A DNA stretch of 64,000 nucleotides. It comes from Symsagittifera roscoffensis (Eukaryota; Xenacoelomorpha; Acoela; Convolutidae). Location of the stretch: positions 44,554,830 to 44,618,829 of the forward strand of contig NC_087069.1 of NCBI RefSeq assembly GCF_963678635.1, given 5' to 3'. Both the position numbers and the translations under genes were made by a program. Positions 52,193 to 62,670 of the stretch are shown piece after piece. Within the stretch, counting starts at the first letter, position 1. The number at the start of each line of letters is the position of its first letter. The notes under the pieces are model-generated. The model was not told where the DNA came from. It worked only from the letters and a program-made list of their open reading frames with translations, and did no database searches.

Positions 52193-53341
52193 TGACGATC
52201 CATAAACCCCGTTAATATCCCTTTTGGAGTATAGCTTTCTCAAAAGAAAGCTATTTGTGGATGGGTCCAGCATTTCTGCCGGATAACCACCCATAAATAC
52301 TTTTGGCTCTTTACACTCTCTATTTTTAATTTTTTTTCTCTCTCTCTCTAATATGTCTACAGTACTCTTAGGAGTAGACTTTAGAGAATGTATGAGCCAT
52401 TATAACGCATTATATATAATAAATTCACACGTCTATAGCAGACTTCACGTTTAATAACACTCATTTTCAGGTTAAAACGGTTAAAAAATTCGAATAATGT
52501 TTTTTTCTCGATTTTTCAACATGGATTACAACCCTGTTCAATACATCACGACAAATTGATTGGACCAGGTTTCGTTGGATTTGGAGACAAAAAGTTTTTT
52601 TTTGTAACGATTTTTCACGACGCGATTAAGTACTGAAAATTAATCACCTCAACTTTTTGACCCAACATTACAGTGGGTTCAAGCGTTTCAGAGGTTCCTA
52701 ATGAATATCAATACCGGGTAGTTATTGCCTACTGCACCAAACGGCCCTGCATCAATCTTTTGATGAACTATATGTGAAATTTGTCATAGAAGACTAATTT
52801 ATTTGAGAAATGAACAAAATTCTCAACTACCATTTATCATTTTTGTCAGGTATGATTACATGTCTTCCTTGCTTGACTTGATTGGTGGGTTACCATTTTG
52901 GTTGAAGCAAAAAGTTTGACAAAAGTTCAAAATATTTAGTCAACTAGACTAAATAGGGAAGTTGATAATAGCAGTGGGTGTTAACATTCACACACTTTAG
53001 GTAAAAGAAATAACATTCCTTGACTAATCCCTTTATGGAATTGTCAGCTAACCTAAGCACACGTATTTATACTATTTAATACAGTTGAGTCATTTACCCA
53101 AAATCGAAAAGACATGCATTTCATAAAACCATATAAAGCCCAAAACTACAACCACTTCAAAGCCACTATTGATATTATGCTTCACCCACGTAATTGAGTT
53201 TGATACCGTCTTGATCCAAGTTTGGTTTTTGAAAAACTTTACACTTCTCGCTTTTGCTTTGTCAAAATCAGCTTTGGTAAAAACCTGATAATTTTCTTGA
53301 AAAGAATTCTTCTTTCGTGAACTCTCAACCTCGAACCAACA
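51717..53341 (+). repeat. Non-coding part of tandem duplication, copy A
   Basis: About 1.62 kb, highly similar to 57417-59054, with scattered small indels. It contains a GA microsatellite, a CT tract about 145 bases further on, and a GCTTTCTCAAAAGAAAGC hairpin (52230-52247). It lies between the end of the NLS-protein gene and the zinc-finger start. It also contains a TCATTTACCCAAAAT match (53092) to the flank of the array units. Confidence 0.85.
52157..52190 (+). repeat. GA microsatellite, copy A
   Basis: About 17 GA dinucleotides, facing a CT tract at 52337-52349, so the two could pair around the intervening ~145 bases. The corresponding tract in copy B (57862-57886) is shorter. Confidence 0.9.
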
Positions 53342-54778
53342 ATGCCTAACTCAAGTGGAAACCAGACACCAGTCATTTGTTCGACATGCTCGAAAGTCTT
53401 TAGTTCACCAAGGAACTTGAGACAAAATGAACAAAATATCCATAAGATATTCGCAGCCCCACCGCCACCAACTAAATGTGACGAATGTCGTGAATAATTC
53501 AGCTCGCTGGCGGAAGCTAGGGAGCTTATCGAGCTAGCTCACAACGTGTCAACTGATAGTCTTTGTATCTACTGTCATACAACCTTCCTCTCGGTTGAGA
53601 AGTTCCGACAACATATGTCGGAAAGCCATCAACTACCCATTTGTCTCCCGGAAATGAGGTGGGAATATCAACTGCTCCAACCGAATCTGCGTTTAGGGGA
53701 AAGTTAAGACGATATGAGTTGAGCGTTGGGGAGGATGAATTGGATTTGATGAATGTAATCATGCGAAACAAAGAGGAGATTGATGCGCGTTGATAGGCGA
53801 AAGAGTGCAGGAAGGACCCTGTGAATTTCAACTGCATGTGGACGTGAGTATGATAAAGTTCTCGAGCGATACAAACGAAACTGTTGACGGGGAGTTACGC
53901 CACGCGAAGACAATGTTATATCTGAATTCTAAGATGATCAATGTCTTCTTCGAAAGGAATCGAGAAAGAGACATGTTTGGAAATGATTGAGCATATGGTC
54001 AATGCCATCAACACGTTCGCTTCTCACGGTAGCGGTTGGATTGTGGAGCGCATCGAAAAGTGGCTATAAGTTTTGCAGCAATTTCTCCGATCCGTGCTGG
54101 CTCATACATTGACCTTCCTGATTCATTGAAACCAGTGAAACAGAGTTTCACCAACATTAAAACGAGAAACGATCAGAAGTGCTTTCTATACTGCTTTGTG
54201 ACCGCGTACCATGATCGATATTCAGAGACCACAACTGCTCTTTACCCTGCTGCCCAAAGCTACCAACATCGAAACAAACTGAAAAATTACAAGCTCTCCC
54301 AAGAACATGTTGTGAAAATTGAAGGCTGGTACGAGATGCCAATGGGACTACAGGATATTGACCGATTTGAACAACTTAACAACTCTCAAGTTAATGTATT
54401 CCGGTTAGCACTGAAGTTTTGACAAATCATTTGTTTAATCATATATAACATATTACGTTCACCCAGAAACCCAAGCACTCAATTGTTTGTTTTCATTAGG
54501 TACAAAGAAAGTGAATTGCTACCTTTGAGAATGCCCAGCAAATACTCAAGTGATCTATGTGTTGACCTACTACTACTACTCAGAAACGGACAAACTCATC
54601 ACTAAGTGCTGATCACTGACTTGACGAGGGTGGTGGAATATGTGCGTGGAAAACTACACCGAGACCGAAACAAAAATTGACGCAAATGCTTCCATACATC
54701 TTCCTGAAAAATCTAGCACCCAAACACTAGAGAATCATCAACCATGCGGTTACGCTCTGGCCGTTGTTGAATTCATTG
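53342..54778 (+). pseudogene. Copy A: zinc-finger/N-terminal part of DNA polymerase B
   Basis: Homologous to 59055-60670. It starts MPNSSGNQTPVICSTCSK, with C2H2 fingers now damaged (an in-frame TAA in the second, near 53493). The peptidase-like domain follows (54036-54403; RNDQKCFLYCFVTAYH), then a 96-bp intron (54404-54499), then a segment with further stops. Additional frame changes relative to copy B occur near 53950 and 54590. Sequence equivalent to 60403-60605 is deleted, and homology stops near 54778, where unrelated capsid-like sequence begins. Confidence 0.82.
54404..54499 (+). other. Apparent 96-bp intron, copy A
   Basis: Runs from GTTAGC to TTTTCATTAG and interrupts the codon pattern exactly as the 97-bp intron at 60117-60213 does. 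Joining across it keeps the frame of the peptidase-like domain. Confidence 0.65.
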
Positions 54779-55125
54779 TTTACCGAAACGGTCTACCCAT
54801 TGCAGGTACTCCTGTGTCAACGACTGATAACAAAAGAATATACTATAACACATTAGAAGCTCTAGATTTTGTTTTTAACAATAGTCATGGAATCAGTTTG
54901 GCTAATTATCACAATCATTGTATTATGGCATTTGATCTCCTATCTACTCAAGAGGCTTCACATGACTTTATTCATCCTGAATTGACCAATTGCACCATTT
55001 CAGTAGAACTGAAGTTTATTGCACCAATGGGGGAAAAAGTAGAGTTACTTTTCATGGGAGAGCGTGCATCAACATTTTACGTGCGTTCCGATAGAAATAT
55101 AGCTAAAAACACTCTCATGAATTGA
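54779..55125 (+). pseudogene. Capsid-like protein fragment (C-terminal part)
   Basis: About 115 codons, open to TGA at 55123-55125. The ORF begins further left (54640) in unrelated polymerase sequence, so the start is chimeric. GISLANYHNHCIMAFDL followed by an ISVELKFIAPMGEKVELLFM-type segment resembles the end of the F54H12.2-like family, which I recall as a large metazoan family linked to Polinton/adintovirus-type elements and thought to be capsid-related. Only the C-terminal part is present. The family assignment is from memory and not checked. Confidence 0.5.
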
Positions 55126-55189
55126 ATCGGAAAAAATGGACAACTAACAGATTATTGAGCTAATTAACCGATGCAATCATTTGAAACAT

Positions 55190-55492
55190 CGATTTAGAGG
55201 TATTTTTCCAGCTAACTTAGCATTTAGAACAATACTGAAACGTGACAATGATAGTGAACGCATCCAACTCAGACCAGCCAGGAACTCACTGGCTACTATT
55301 CGCTCAAGCTGGTGGTCAAATTTTCTTTGCAGATCCTCTTGGACATGACTACACAATTATCCTCATGTTTACAAACACATGAGATATTCTATTCATGAAG
55401 GAAACCAAATACTCATGAACAAGCCAATCCAATCAGCTAACTCGGTCTTGTGTGGACTTTATTGTATTTATGTTGCTCATACTTTCATCTAA
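55190..55492 (+). pseudogene. Adenain-like cysteine protease relic
   Basis: Three frame pieces carry the family's hallmarks in order: a FRGIFPANLAF segment (frame 2), GTHWLLFAQAGG with the catalytic His (55287-55289) and FADPLG with the Asp (55332-55334; frame 0), and then QSANSVLCGLYCIY with the Gln (55430-55432) and the catalytic Cys (55451-55453; frame 2). Adenain-type proteases mature capsids in adenoviruses and Polintons. The two frame changes and the shortness (about 100 codons against a usual ~200) show it is decayed. It directly follows the capsid-like fragment, as expected for a Polinton module. Confidence 0.75.
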
Positions 55493-55627
55493 ATTTCCTC
55501 TAGGTTTCATAGTAAACGATCATGACATGTTGCGTTTCGCCAAATATATGTTGTTCTAAACTTGTGATACCGATGATTTTCTATAATGATCTATAATTGA
55601 CTTTTTTCCAAACATTTTTTTTTGTTT

Positions 55628-56212
55628 TCAGAATTTAAATTTCTTTTCCATTATAAACTTAACAAACAAAGTGTTTGAATCAATCTCTAAACGACCATAC
55701 CCACTCAAAAAAATATCAATAATTTTAGAAAACTCGGCGGCATTATCACCATTCAATATATTAATGAAGCGTTCAATTGTTACATTAGTGATTAGGTCAG
55801 TTTGAGTTTGAACGGATCGAGTTTGTGAAGCAAAGCAAACTTGTGGCAATCTTCTTCGTAGAGAAGCACCACCAATGTCAGTTGAGTTGTTAATAGAATT
55901 GTTGTAATTGACAGCAATTTTTATTTTTTCCATCAGGGGTCCCGATATGTGAAACTCACTGCAACCCCATATTAGATGTTTGAAAGATGAGAGTAGACAA
56001 GTTACAACGAAAGTGGTTGAAGTCATCTTGTTCACTACGTCAACACAATCTTTTGTTACTTCGAAGAGAACATGGATGTGGGTAGGGGCATTGTCGAGCA
56101 ATTGGGCGAAATACTCGTTGTGAATTGAATGGGTTGCAAATGCAAAATTTGTGTTTAGATGGAGCTGTGAGGCGTCGGGTTCATTGTTCAAAATAAAAAA
56201 TTTAAATTTCAT
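55628..56212 (-). CDS. Unrecognised 194-residue ORF
   Basis: An uninterrupted minus-strand ORF with an ATG start, lying between the protease relic and the basic-tailed protein gene, both on the plus strand. It is Ile/Asn/Phe-rich with balanced charge and no membrane segment or signal peptide. Two VT-rich segments (TSTTFVVTCLLSSF near residues 65-78) may be beta strands. Being intact among relics, it may be the youngest or the only maintained gene here, or a chance ORF in AT-rich DNA; its length argues against chance. Confidence 0.5.
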   Translation of the reverse strand: MKFKFFILNNEPDASQLHLNTNFAFATHSIHNEYFAQLLDNAPTHIHVLFEVTKDCVDVVNKMTSTTFVVTCLLSSFKHLIWGCSEFHISGPLMEKIKIAVNYNNSINNSTDIGGASLRRRLPQVCFASQTRSVQTQTDLITNVTIERFINILNGDNAAEFSKIIDIFLSGYGRLEIDSNTLFVKFIMEKKFKF

Positions 56213-56825
56213 CGATTTTTTTTAAAAACTCAGGCGACTGCTCATACATTGCTTCAAGCATTCTGCTACGAGTACATAGTGGTCTGGTAACGGCAGTGAC
56301 TTGTTGATTCAACTGTTTTATGAGAGAGTGAAATGAATAATGAGTTGGATAGAAGATAAACAAATCTCTGTGGTAAACCTAAGCTCCAAGAGGGAACATC
56401 CAATTATTTTTAGTGAATACAAATTTATGAGGCATGTAAACTTTTATTACACCTGTAATTATGGTCTGGCACACCATAAGTAGCTCGAAAATCAGGATAT
56501 ACATTCACGTCGGTACACGTGTAAATCCTTTGATGTGGTCAGCTGCATGCCTTAATGTTTAGGAGGCATTTGAAAAAAGATTAAAGTTTTTCTTTGAAGT
56601 ATACTTATTCCGGCCTAACTGGAAGGTTAGAATTATACTTTTCATAAAGTTTAATCTAGTTGCCAGCCAGACATGCAGCCGCACCTTTCTCACCCAAGCA
56701 TTACACTAGCTTTTGCATAAATCTGATTTGGTTTCATTCTCTCAATTCTTCAAATTTTCGGTCAGAAGCTTTTTTGTCAAACAATTTTCAGCCTAAAATG
56801 ACTGCTCCTCTACAAATCATTTCCA
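56213..56825. other. Intergenic, no gene supported
   Basis: AT-rich. An ORF starting at 56660 overlaps the start of the next gene in another frame and includes a TTTTCAG acceptor followed by ATG (56796), so an alternative 5' exon is possible. Nothing else recognised. Confidence 0.5.
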
Positions 56826-56831
56826 TTTCAG
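56826..56831 (+). promoter_or_regulatory. TTTCAG splice acceptor before the NLS-protein start
   Basis: TTTCAG is preceded by CATTTCCA and followed, three bases later, by the ATG at 56835. This is a perfect nematode acceptor, suitable for cis-splicing or for spliced-leader addition. Confidence 0.6.
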
Positions 56832-56834
56832 ATT

Positions 56835-57416
56835 ATGAGAGAACAATATCTACCAAACTTATACGAGAGAATCAGTTGCCCTTGTGCAGCAGCAGAGAGA
56901 GAAGCTAGATTCCTCTCCCTTCAACATCCTCGCCGCCAATCAACAATGGCAAGAATGGTCAACGTAGAGTCATATAATGCTGCCAACTATGTGCTCGATC
57001 ACATTGACCTTCTTCGCCAGGAGCGCAAGCGGATGTATGAAAGTCCTACATTCCATCAATCCTACCCGGATCTCGAAAAGACTGAAATAAACGACGCGGG
57101 ATACCTCGAAGAATCACCAAGAAAAATACTTTTTCGATATGATTGTGACTCCATACCCCTTTAGGAGAACCAAGAGGGATCAATTGGCAATTATGCTGAA
57201 CGCGAGGGCTACTGGGACATTCAAACAACCATCTCTTCTCCCGATTCTACTGTTCCAGACCAAGTCAATCCAATCTCCTCTATTTTGGCTTCAGAACTAA
57301 GCAGTGGAACACATAGTTCCATCACCCCAGTGGTAGACCTGGCTACTCCTGAAACTCCGCCTGTCAATGCTTGCTACGCACCAAAGAAAAGGAAGATAGA
57401 GTTTAAGCAGTTCTGA
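56835..57416 (+). pseudogene. Protein with C-terminal basic nuclear-signal-like tail; one in-frame stop
   Basis: The frame is open from ATG 56835 to TGA 57414-57416, apart from a TAG at 57162-57164. The first 109 residues are charged and helical (ESYNAANYVLDHIDLLRQER). The part after the stop is Ser/Pro/Thr-rich and ends APKKRKIEFKQF, a classic monopartite nuclear localisation pattern. The tail is duplicated at 51544-51716, with VEF in place of IEF. An alternative is that the CCCCTTTAG at the stop is a splice acceptor. No known domain. Confidence 0.55.
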
Positions 57417-59054
57417 AAACTTAAGAAACTTTATTACATTTTAAATCTTGCCGAGTTTTTGTGTTGTTCTGAAATTTTTAATTAAAGAATTATCAAGTAA
57501 TGGTACAAATTCTTATTGAATAATAGACCTCAACGATCAATTAAAGTTTGTTTTGTTCTTTTCAATCATTAAAAATGAAATAAAAACAAGCGAAAAAAAT
57601 CATACGAGAAAAAAATCAAAATAAGTTTGAAAAGTCGGCCTAAAAGTTTAAAAAGTATAATTTTTGATAAAATTCTCATCAAATCCAACTTACTTATATC
57701 ATGTTACTTTAATGTTAATTTCAAAAAATCGCAGAAAATAAACTGAATACTCATCCTTAGGTTTTATCTAAAGATGTTGAAGCGAAAAACAAAAAAATGC
57801 TTATATTATTATGTTTTTTCATAATAGTTTTCAAAATATAAATATTAACACAGAAAAAGATAAAGAGAGAGAGAGAGAGAGAGAGAACTGACGATCCATA
57901 AACCACGTTAATATCCCTTTTGGAGTATAGCTTTCTCAGAAGAAAGCTATTTATGGATGGGTCCAGCAATTCTGCTGGTTAACCAACCATAAATACTTTT
58001 GGCTCTTTACACTCTCTTTTTTTTTCTCTCTCTCTCTCTAATATGTCTACAGACTTGTGAAGTTAGCCACGACTCTTAGGAGTGTAGACTTTAGAGAGTG
58101 TATGAGCCATTATAACGCATTATATATAAAGAAAATCACACGTCTATAGCAGACTGCACGTTTAAAAAAACTCATTTTCAGGTTATAATTGATAAAAAAA
58201 TCAAATTATGTTTTTTTTCTCAATTTTTCAACGTGGGTTACAATCTTGTCCAATACATCACGACAAATTGATTGGTCCAGGTTTCGTTGGATTTGGAGAC
58301 AAAAAGTTTTTTTTGCAATTTTTTTTCCACGACACGAATAAGTACTGAAAATGAATCACCTCAATTTTTTGACCCAAAATTACAGTGGGGCAAGCGTTTC
58401 AGAGGTTCTTAATGAACAGCAATGCCGGATAGTTATTGCCTACTGCACCAAACGGCCCTGCATCAATCTTTCTGATGAACTGTATGTGAAATTTGTCATA
58501 GAAGACTAATTTATTTGAGAAATGAACAAAATTCTCAACTACCATTTATCATTTTTGTCAGGTATGATTACATGTCTTCCTTGCTTGACTTGATTGGTGG
58601 GTTACCATTTTAGTTGAAACAAAAAAACTTGACAAAAAATTCAAAAAATAGTCCACTTGACTAAACAGGGAAGTTGATAATAGCAGTGGGTGTTAACATT
58701 CACACACTTTAGGTAAAAGAAATAACATTCCTGGACTAATCCCTTCATGGAATTGTCAGCTAATCTAAGCACAACTATTTATACTATTTAATACAGTTGA
58801 GTCATTTACCCAAAATCGAAATGACAGTCATTTCATAAAACCATATAAAGCTCAAAACTACAACCACTTCAAAGCCACTGTTGATTTTATGCTTCACCCA
58901 CGTAATTGAGTTTAATAACCGTCTTGATCCAAATTTGGTTTTTGAAAAACTTTTCACTTCTCCCCTTTGCTTTATCAAAATCAATTTTGGTAAAAAGTTG
59001 ATCAATTTCTTGAAAAGAATTCTTCTTTCCTGAACTCTCAACCTCGAACCAACA
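57417..59054 (+). repeat. Non-coding part of tandem duplication, copy B
   Basis: Matches 51717-53341, including the GA and CT tracts (57862-57886 and 58025-58039), the hairpin near 57929-57948 and the TCATTTACCCAAAAT motif near 58801. The spacing from copy A is about 5.70-5.71 kb. Confidence 0.85.
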
Positions 59055-59507
59055 ATGCCAAACTCAAGTGGAAAACAGACACCAGTCATTTGTTCGACCT
59101 GCTCGAAAGTCTTTAGTTCACCAAGGAACTTGAGACGACATGAACAAAATATCCATAAGATATTCGCAGCCCCACCGCCACCAACTAAATGTGGCGAATG
59201 TCGTGAATCCTTCAGCTCGCTGGCGGAAGCTAGGGAGCATGTCGAGCTAGCTCACAACGTGTCAACTGATAGTCTTTGTAACTACTGTCATACAATCTTC
59301 CTCTCGGTTGAGAAGTTCCGGCAACATATGTCGGAAATCCATCAACTACCCATTTGGACTCCCGGAAATGAGGTGGGAATATCAACTGCTCCAACTGAAT
59401 CTGCGTTTAGGGGAAAGTTAAGACGATATGAGTTGAGCGTTGGGGAGGATGAATTGCATCTGATGAATGTATTCATGCGAAACAAAGAGGAGATTGATGC
59501 GCGTTGA
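59055..59507 (+). CDS. C2H2 zinc-finger protein/N-terminus of copy B polymerase
   Basis: 150 residues with three C2H2 fingers: CSTCSKVF...H...H (residues about 13-34), CGECRESF...H...H (47-67) and CNYCHTIF...H...H (75-96). The fingers are followed by a basic, helical tail. The start codon at 59055 is shared with copy A, and it corresponds to the zinc-finger ORF at 49222-48725 of the array lineage. The downstream coding segment continues in frame 2 from about 59504 (an ORF to 59782), so it is probably the first part of the polymerase protein, with a frame change or an unrecognised intron at 59500. Confidence 0.75.
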   Translation: MPNSSGKQTPVICSTCSKVFSSPRNLRRHEQNIHKIFAAPPPPTKCGECRESFSSLAEAREHVELAHNVSTDSLCNYCHTIFLSVEKFRQHMSEIHQLPIWTPGNEVGISTAPTESAFRGKLRRYELSVGEDELHLMNVFMRNKEEIDAR

Positions 59508-60460
59508 CAGACGGAAGAGTGCAGGAAGGTACCTGTAAATTTCAACTGCATGTGGACGTGAGTATGATAAAGTTCTCGAGCGATACAAACGAAACTGTTG
59601 ACGGGGAGTTACGCCACGAGAAGACAATGTTATATCTGAAATCTAAGATGATCAATGTCTTCTTCAAAGGAATCGAGAAAGAGACATGTTTGGAAATGAT
59701 TGAGCATATGGTCAATGCCATCAACACGTTCGCTTCTCACGGTAGCGGTTGGATTGTGGAGCGCATCGAAAAGTGGCTATAAGTTTTGCAGCAATTTCTC
59801 CGATCCGTGCTGGCTCATACATTGACCTTCCTGATTCATTGAAACCAGTGAAACAGAGTTTCACCAACATTAAAACGAGAAACGATCAGAAGTGCTTTCT
59901 ATACTGCTTTGTGACCGCGTACCATGATCGATATTCAGAGACCACAACTGCTCTTTACCCTGCTGCCCAAAGCTACAAACATCGAAACAAACTGGAAAAT
60001 TACCAGCTCTCCCAAGAACATGTTGTGAAATTTGAAGGCTGGTACGAGATGCCAATGGGACTACAAGGTATTGACCAATTTGAACAACTTAAAAATTGTC
60101 ACGTCAATTTACTCCGGTAAGCATTGACGTTTTGACAAAAACATTTGTATAAACATCTATAACATATTACGTTCACCCAGAAACCCAAGCACTCAATTGT
60201 TTGTTTTCATTAGGTACAAAGACGGTGAATTCCTACCTTCGAGAGTGTCCAGCAAATACTCAAGTGATCTATGGGTTGACCTATTACTACTCAGCGACGG
60301 ACAAACTCATCACTATGTGCTGATCACTGATTTGACGAGGGTGGTGGAATATGTGCGTGGAAAACTACACCGAGACCAAAACAAAATTTGCCGCAAATGC
60401 TTCCATACATGTTCATCCATCGATACACTACAAAGACACCAGGATGTGCTACCAAGCTGA
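59508..60460 (+). pseudogene. Copy B: polymerase N-terminal and peptidase-like domain
   Basis: Frame 2 to 59782 gives a helical segment (MIEHMVNAINTFASHGSGW). From about 59770, frame 1 gives SPIRAGSYIDLPDSL, then RNDQKCFLYCFVTAYH with the candidate nucleophilic Cys, and MPMGLQGIDQFEQL. After the 97-bp intron, LLLLSDGQTHHYVLITD supplies the candidate His, then a C2H2-like CRKCFHTC...H knuckle. The frame change at 59770-59785 is also in copy A, so it pre-dates the duplication. The peptidase assignment is by motif order only. Confidence 0.68.
60117..60213 (+). other. Apparent 97-bp intron, copy B
   Basis: From GTAAGC to TTTTCATTAG. Both sites fit nematode consensus, and the frame and homology continue across it (LLR joined to YKDGEF). 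The same intron is in copy A. Confidence 0.72.
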
Positions 60461-61646
60461 GGGAGTGGTAATCACTATGCCAAAACCGGGAAAGGACACT
60501 CATCGTTTCAAAAGTTTAACTGCCCGCTGGTATGTACCGAGAGTTATTTACTTTGACCTCGAATCGCTACTATTACCCGTATACGGACCGCAACCCGACC
60601 CCGAAAGATCTAGCACCCAAACACTTGAGATTCATCAACCATGCGGTTACGCTCTGGCCGTTGTTGAATTTGGGAAGCGAGAAGTTTTAATGTTTGAACT
60701 GAAGAGAGGAGAAAATGTTATGAAGGAATTGATCGCCTCGCTCGAATCGTTGGCGAAACAAATATACCTCGAAAAACGAAAGTATTACACGTTCACTGGC
60801 AAACCAAGTTGCACGCGTGAAGTTGTACTTGATCACTGTCACTGTACCAAAAAGTTCTTGGGGTGGGCGCATAACGAATGCAACATCAACCGAAAAACGG
60901 CGAACTATATACCTGTAATAGCGCATAACTTGTCAAACTATGATCTGCATTTCATTACAAAAGCGCTCTCAAACCTTTACCCCGAAAACACTTACTCAGT
61001 GATCCCTTCCACTGAGGAGAAGTATATATCACTCACTATGTCGGTCTATATCAAATCATACACCGATAAAAACGGAAAACTTAAAAAAGTGTATGAAAAT
61101 CTACGTTTCATAGACTCCTATAAATTCATGCTGCCCCCCCTTTCAAAACTCGTCGAATACTTACCGGAAGAAAAGTTTTTCCTACTGGAAAATTAATTTG
61201 AAGAACTTGGTTACTTAGTAGAACAGATGAAACAAAAAGATTTCTACCCGTATTCATACTTTAGTAGTTTTGAAAAATTTCGAGAAACTCGACTGCCACC
61301 TAAAAAAATGTGGAGCAACACTTTACAGGGAGGGGAAATAAATGTTTTGAAAAATCAGTACAACCATGCCAATAAAGTTTTCGCCGAATTGAAATGCGCA
61401 TCATTAGGCGAGTACTATGATGTATACCTAGCAACGGACGTACTACTACTCGCTTCAGTATTCGAAGCCTTTCGTGAAGTTTGTTACGAAACGTACGGAA
61501 TATATTGTGCATGCTACTGCACGGCTAGTAACCTCTCGGGCGATGCATTCTTAAAAGTCTGCAATGCAGACCTCAAGTTACTTACTGAAAGGGAGCATTT
61601 GAACATTTATAGCCAACAACAAATACCTCGAAGACTACAACCCTGA
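60440..61646 (+). pseudogene. Copy B: polymerase exonuclease domain
   Basis: Frame 0 from about 60440 gives exo I (YFDLES, Asp and Glu present), an endoVII-like DHCHCTKK...AHNECNINR insertion, and exo II (NLSNYDLHFI). After a TAA at 61194-61196 the same frame continues with exo III (YYDVYLATDVLLLA). These are the three 3'-5' proofreading motifs of family B polymerases. Its similarity to the array lineage is clear but moderate, so the two are separate lineages. The next frame change is near 61615. Confidence 0.83.
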
Positions 61647-62670
61647 AGAGTCCTCTAGCTATCTTTTGAATATAGAAGTTAACAATTTATACGGGGGTAT
61701 TATGAAACACTGTCCCCTTCCCATCAAAGATTTCTCAATAGTTGAGGAAAGTCTCGAATATCTTTTGCAAACCGACGATAGCTCTGAGTGGGGATAAATT
61801 TTGGAAGTGGATCTCTGTATACCTGAATAACTTCAAGATTACTTTGCAGACTACCCGCTAGCACCCATCACGTGAAGTTATCGGCACGGATAAACTAAGT
61901 AACGAGCAAATACAGATGTTAGGGGAGATGGGGGTCACGTCGCTTTCAAAGGTACCAAAACTGATTCAAACATTAAATTTAAAGGAAGGGTACGATCTGC
62001 ACTTTCTCACATTAAAACTCTACATAGAACTGGGCTTAAAAACTACCAAATTGACTAAGGTCTTAAAATTTCGTCAAGGTAGATGGATGGAGCCCTTTGT
62101 GGATTTAAACACTCGATTAAGAATGTCAGCGCGCAACAAATTTGAAGAGAACTTTTACAAGCTCATCGTAAATTCTGCATTCGGAAAAACTATGTAATCT
62201 AAGCTGGGATGCAAAAACTAGAAATTATCAGGAACGAAGGAGAATTGCTTCAAAAACAGCATTGAGCACGATGAAAAGCTTCCAGATAAACGACGAGGAA
62301 GTTGCTACTGTTTGTTTCGCTGTAACGAGTATTTTGTGGGACAAACACATGATAATTGGCGCAAGTATTTTGGATTTGTCGAAACGATTCATGATTTACT
62401 TTCATTATCAGCAAATGAAACCAAACATGAACCTTGAACTGCTATACAGTGACACATATTCGTTTATTTATGCGATAAAAACCGAAGACGTATACGCAGA
62501 TCTGCAAAAACTGAGCGATAGTTTCGATTTTTCCAACTACCCAAGCAATTATTTCTTTTTCAGCAATGTGAATGAGAAGGTTGTTTTGAAATTTAAGGAC
62601 GAGGCGGCGGGAAAAATCATTGAATAAATCATCGCGTTGAAACCAAAGCTCTACTCGTTGAAATATGCAG
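61647..62670 (+). pseudogene. Copy B: polymerase palm domain with altered catalytic residues
   Basis: Frame 1 gives motif A as EVNNLYGG, with Glu (61675-61677) where Asp is expected. ORF 61916-62197 gives motif B (YKLIVNSAFGKTM). ORF 62262-62627 gives motif C as LYSDTYSF, with Asp at 62451-62453 retained but Tyr at 62457-62459 in place of the second catalytic Asp. A TAA at 62625-62627 is followed in the same frame by ALKPKLYSLKYA. Several frame changes separate the pieces. As read, no active polymerase could be made. Confidence 0.83.
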
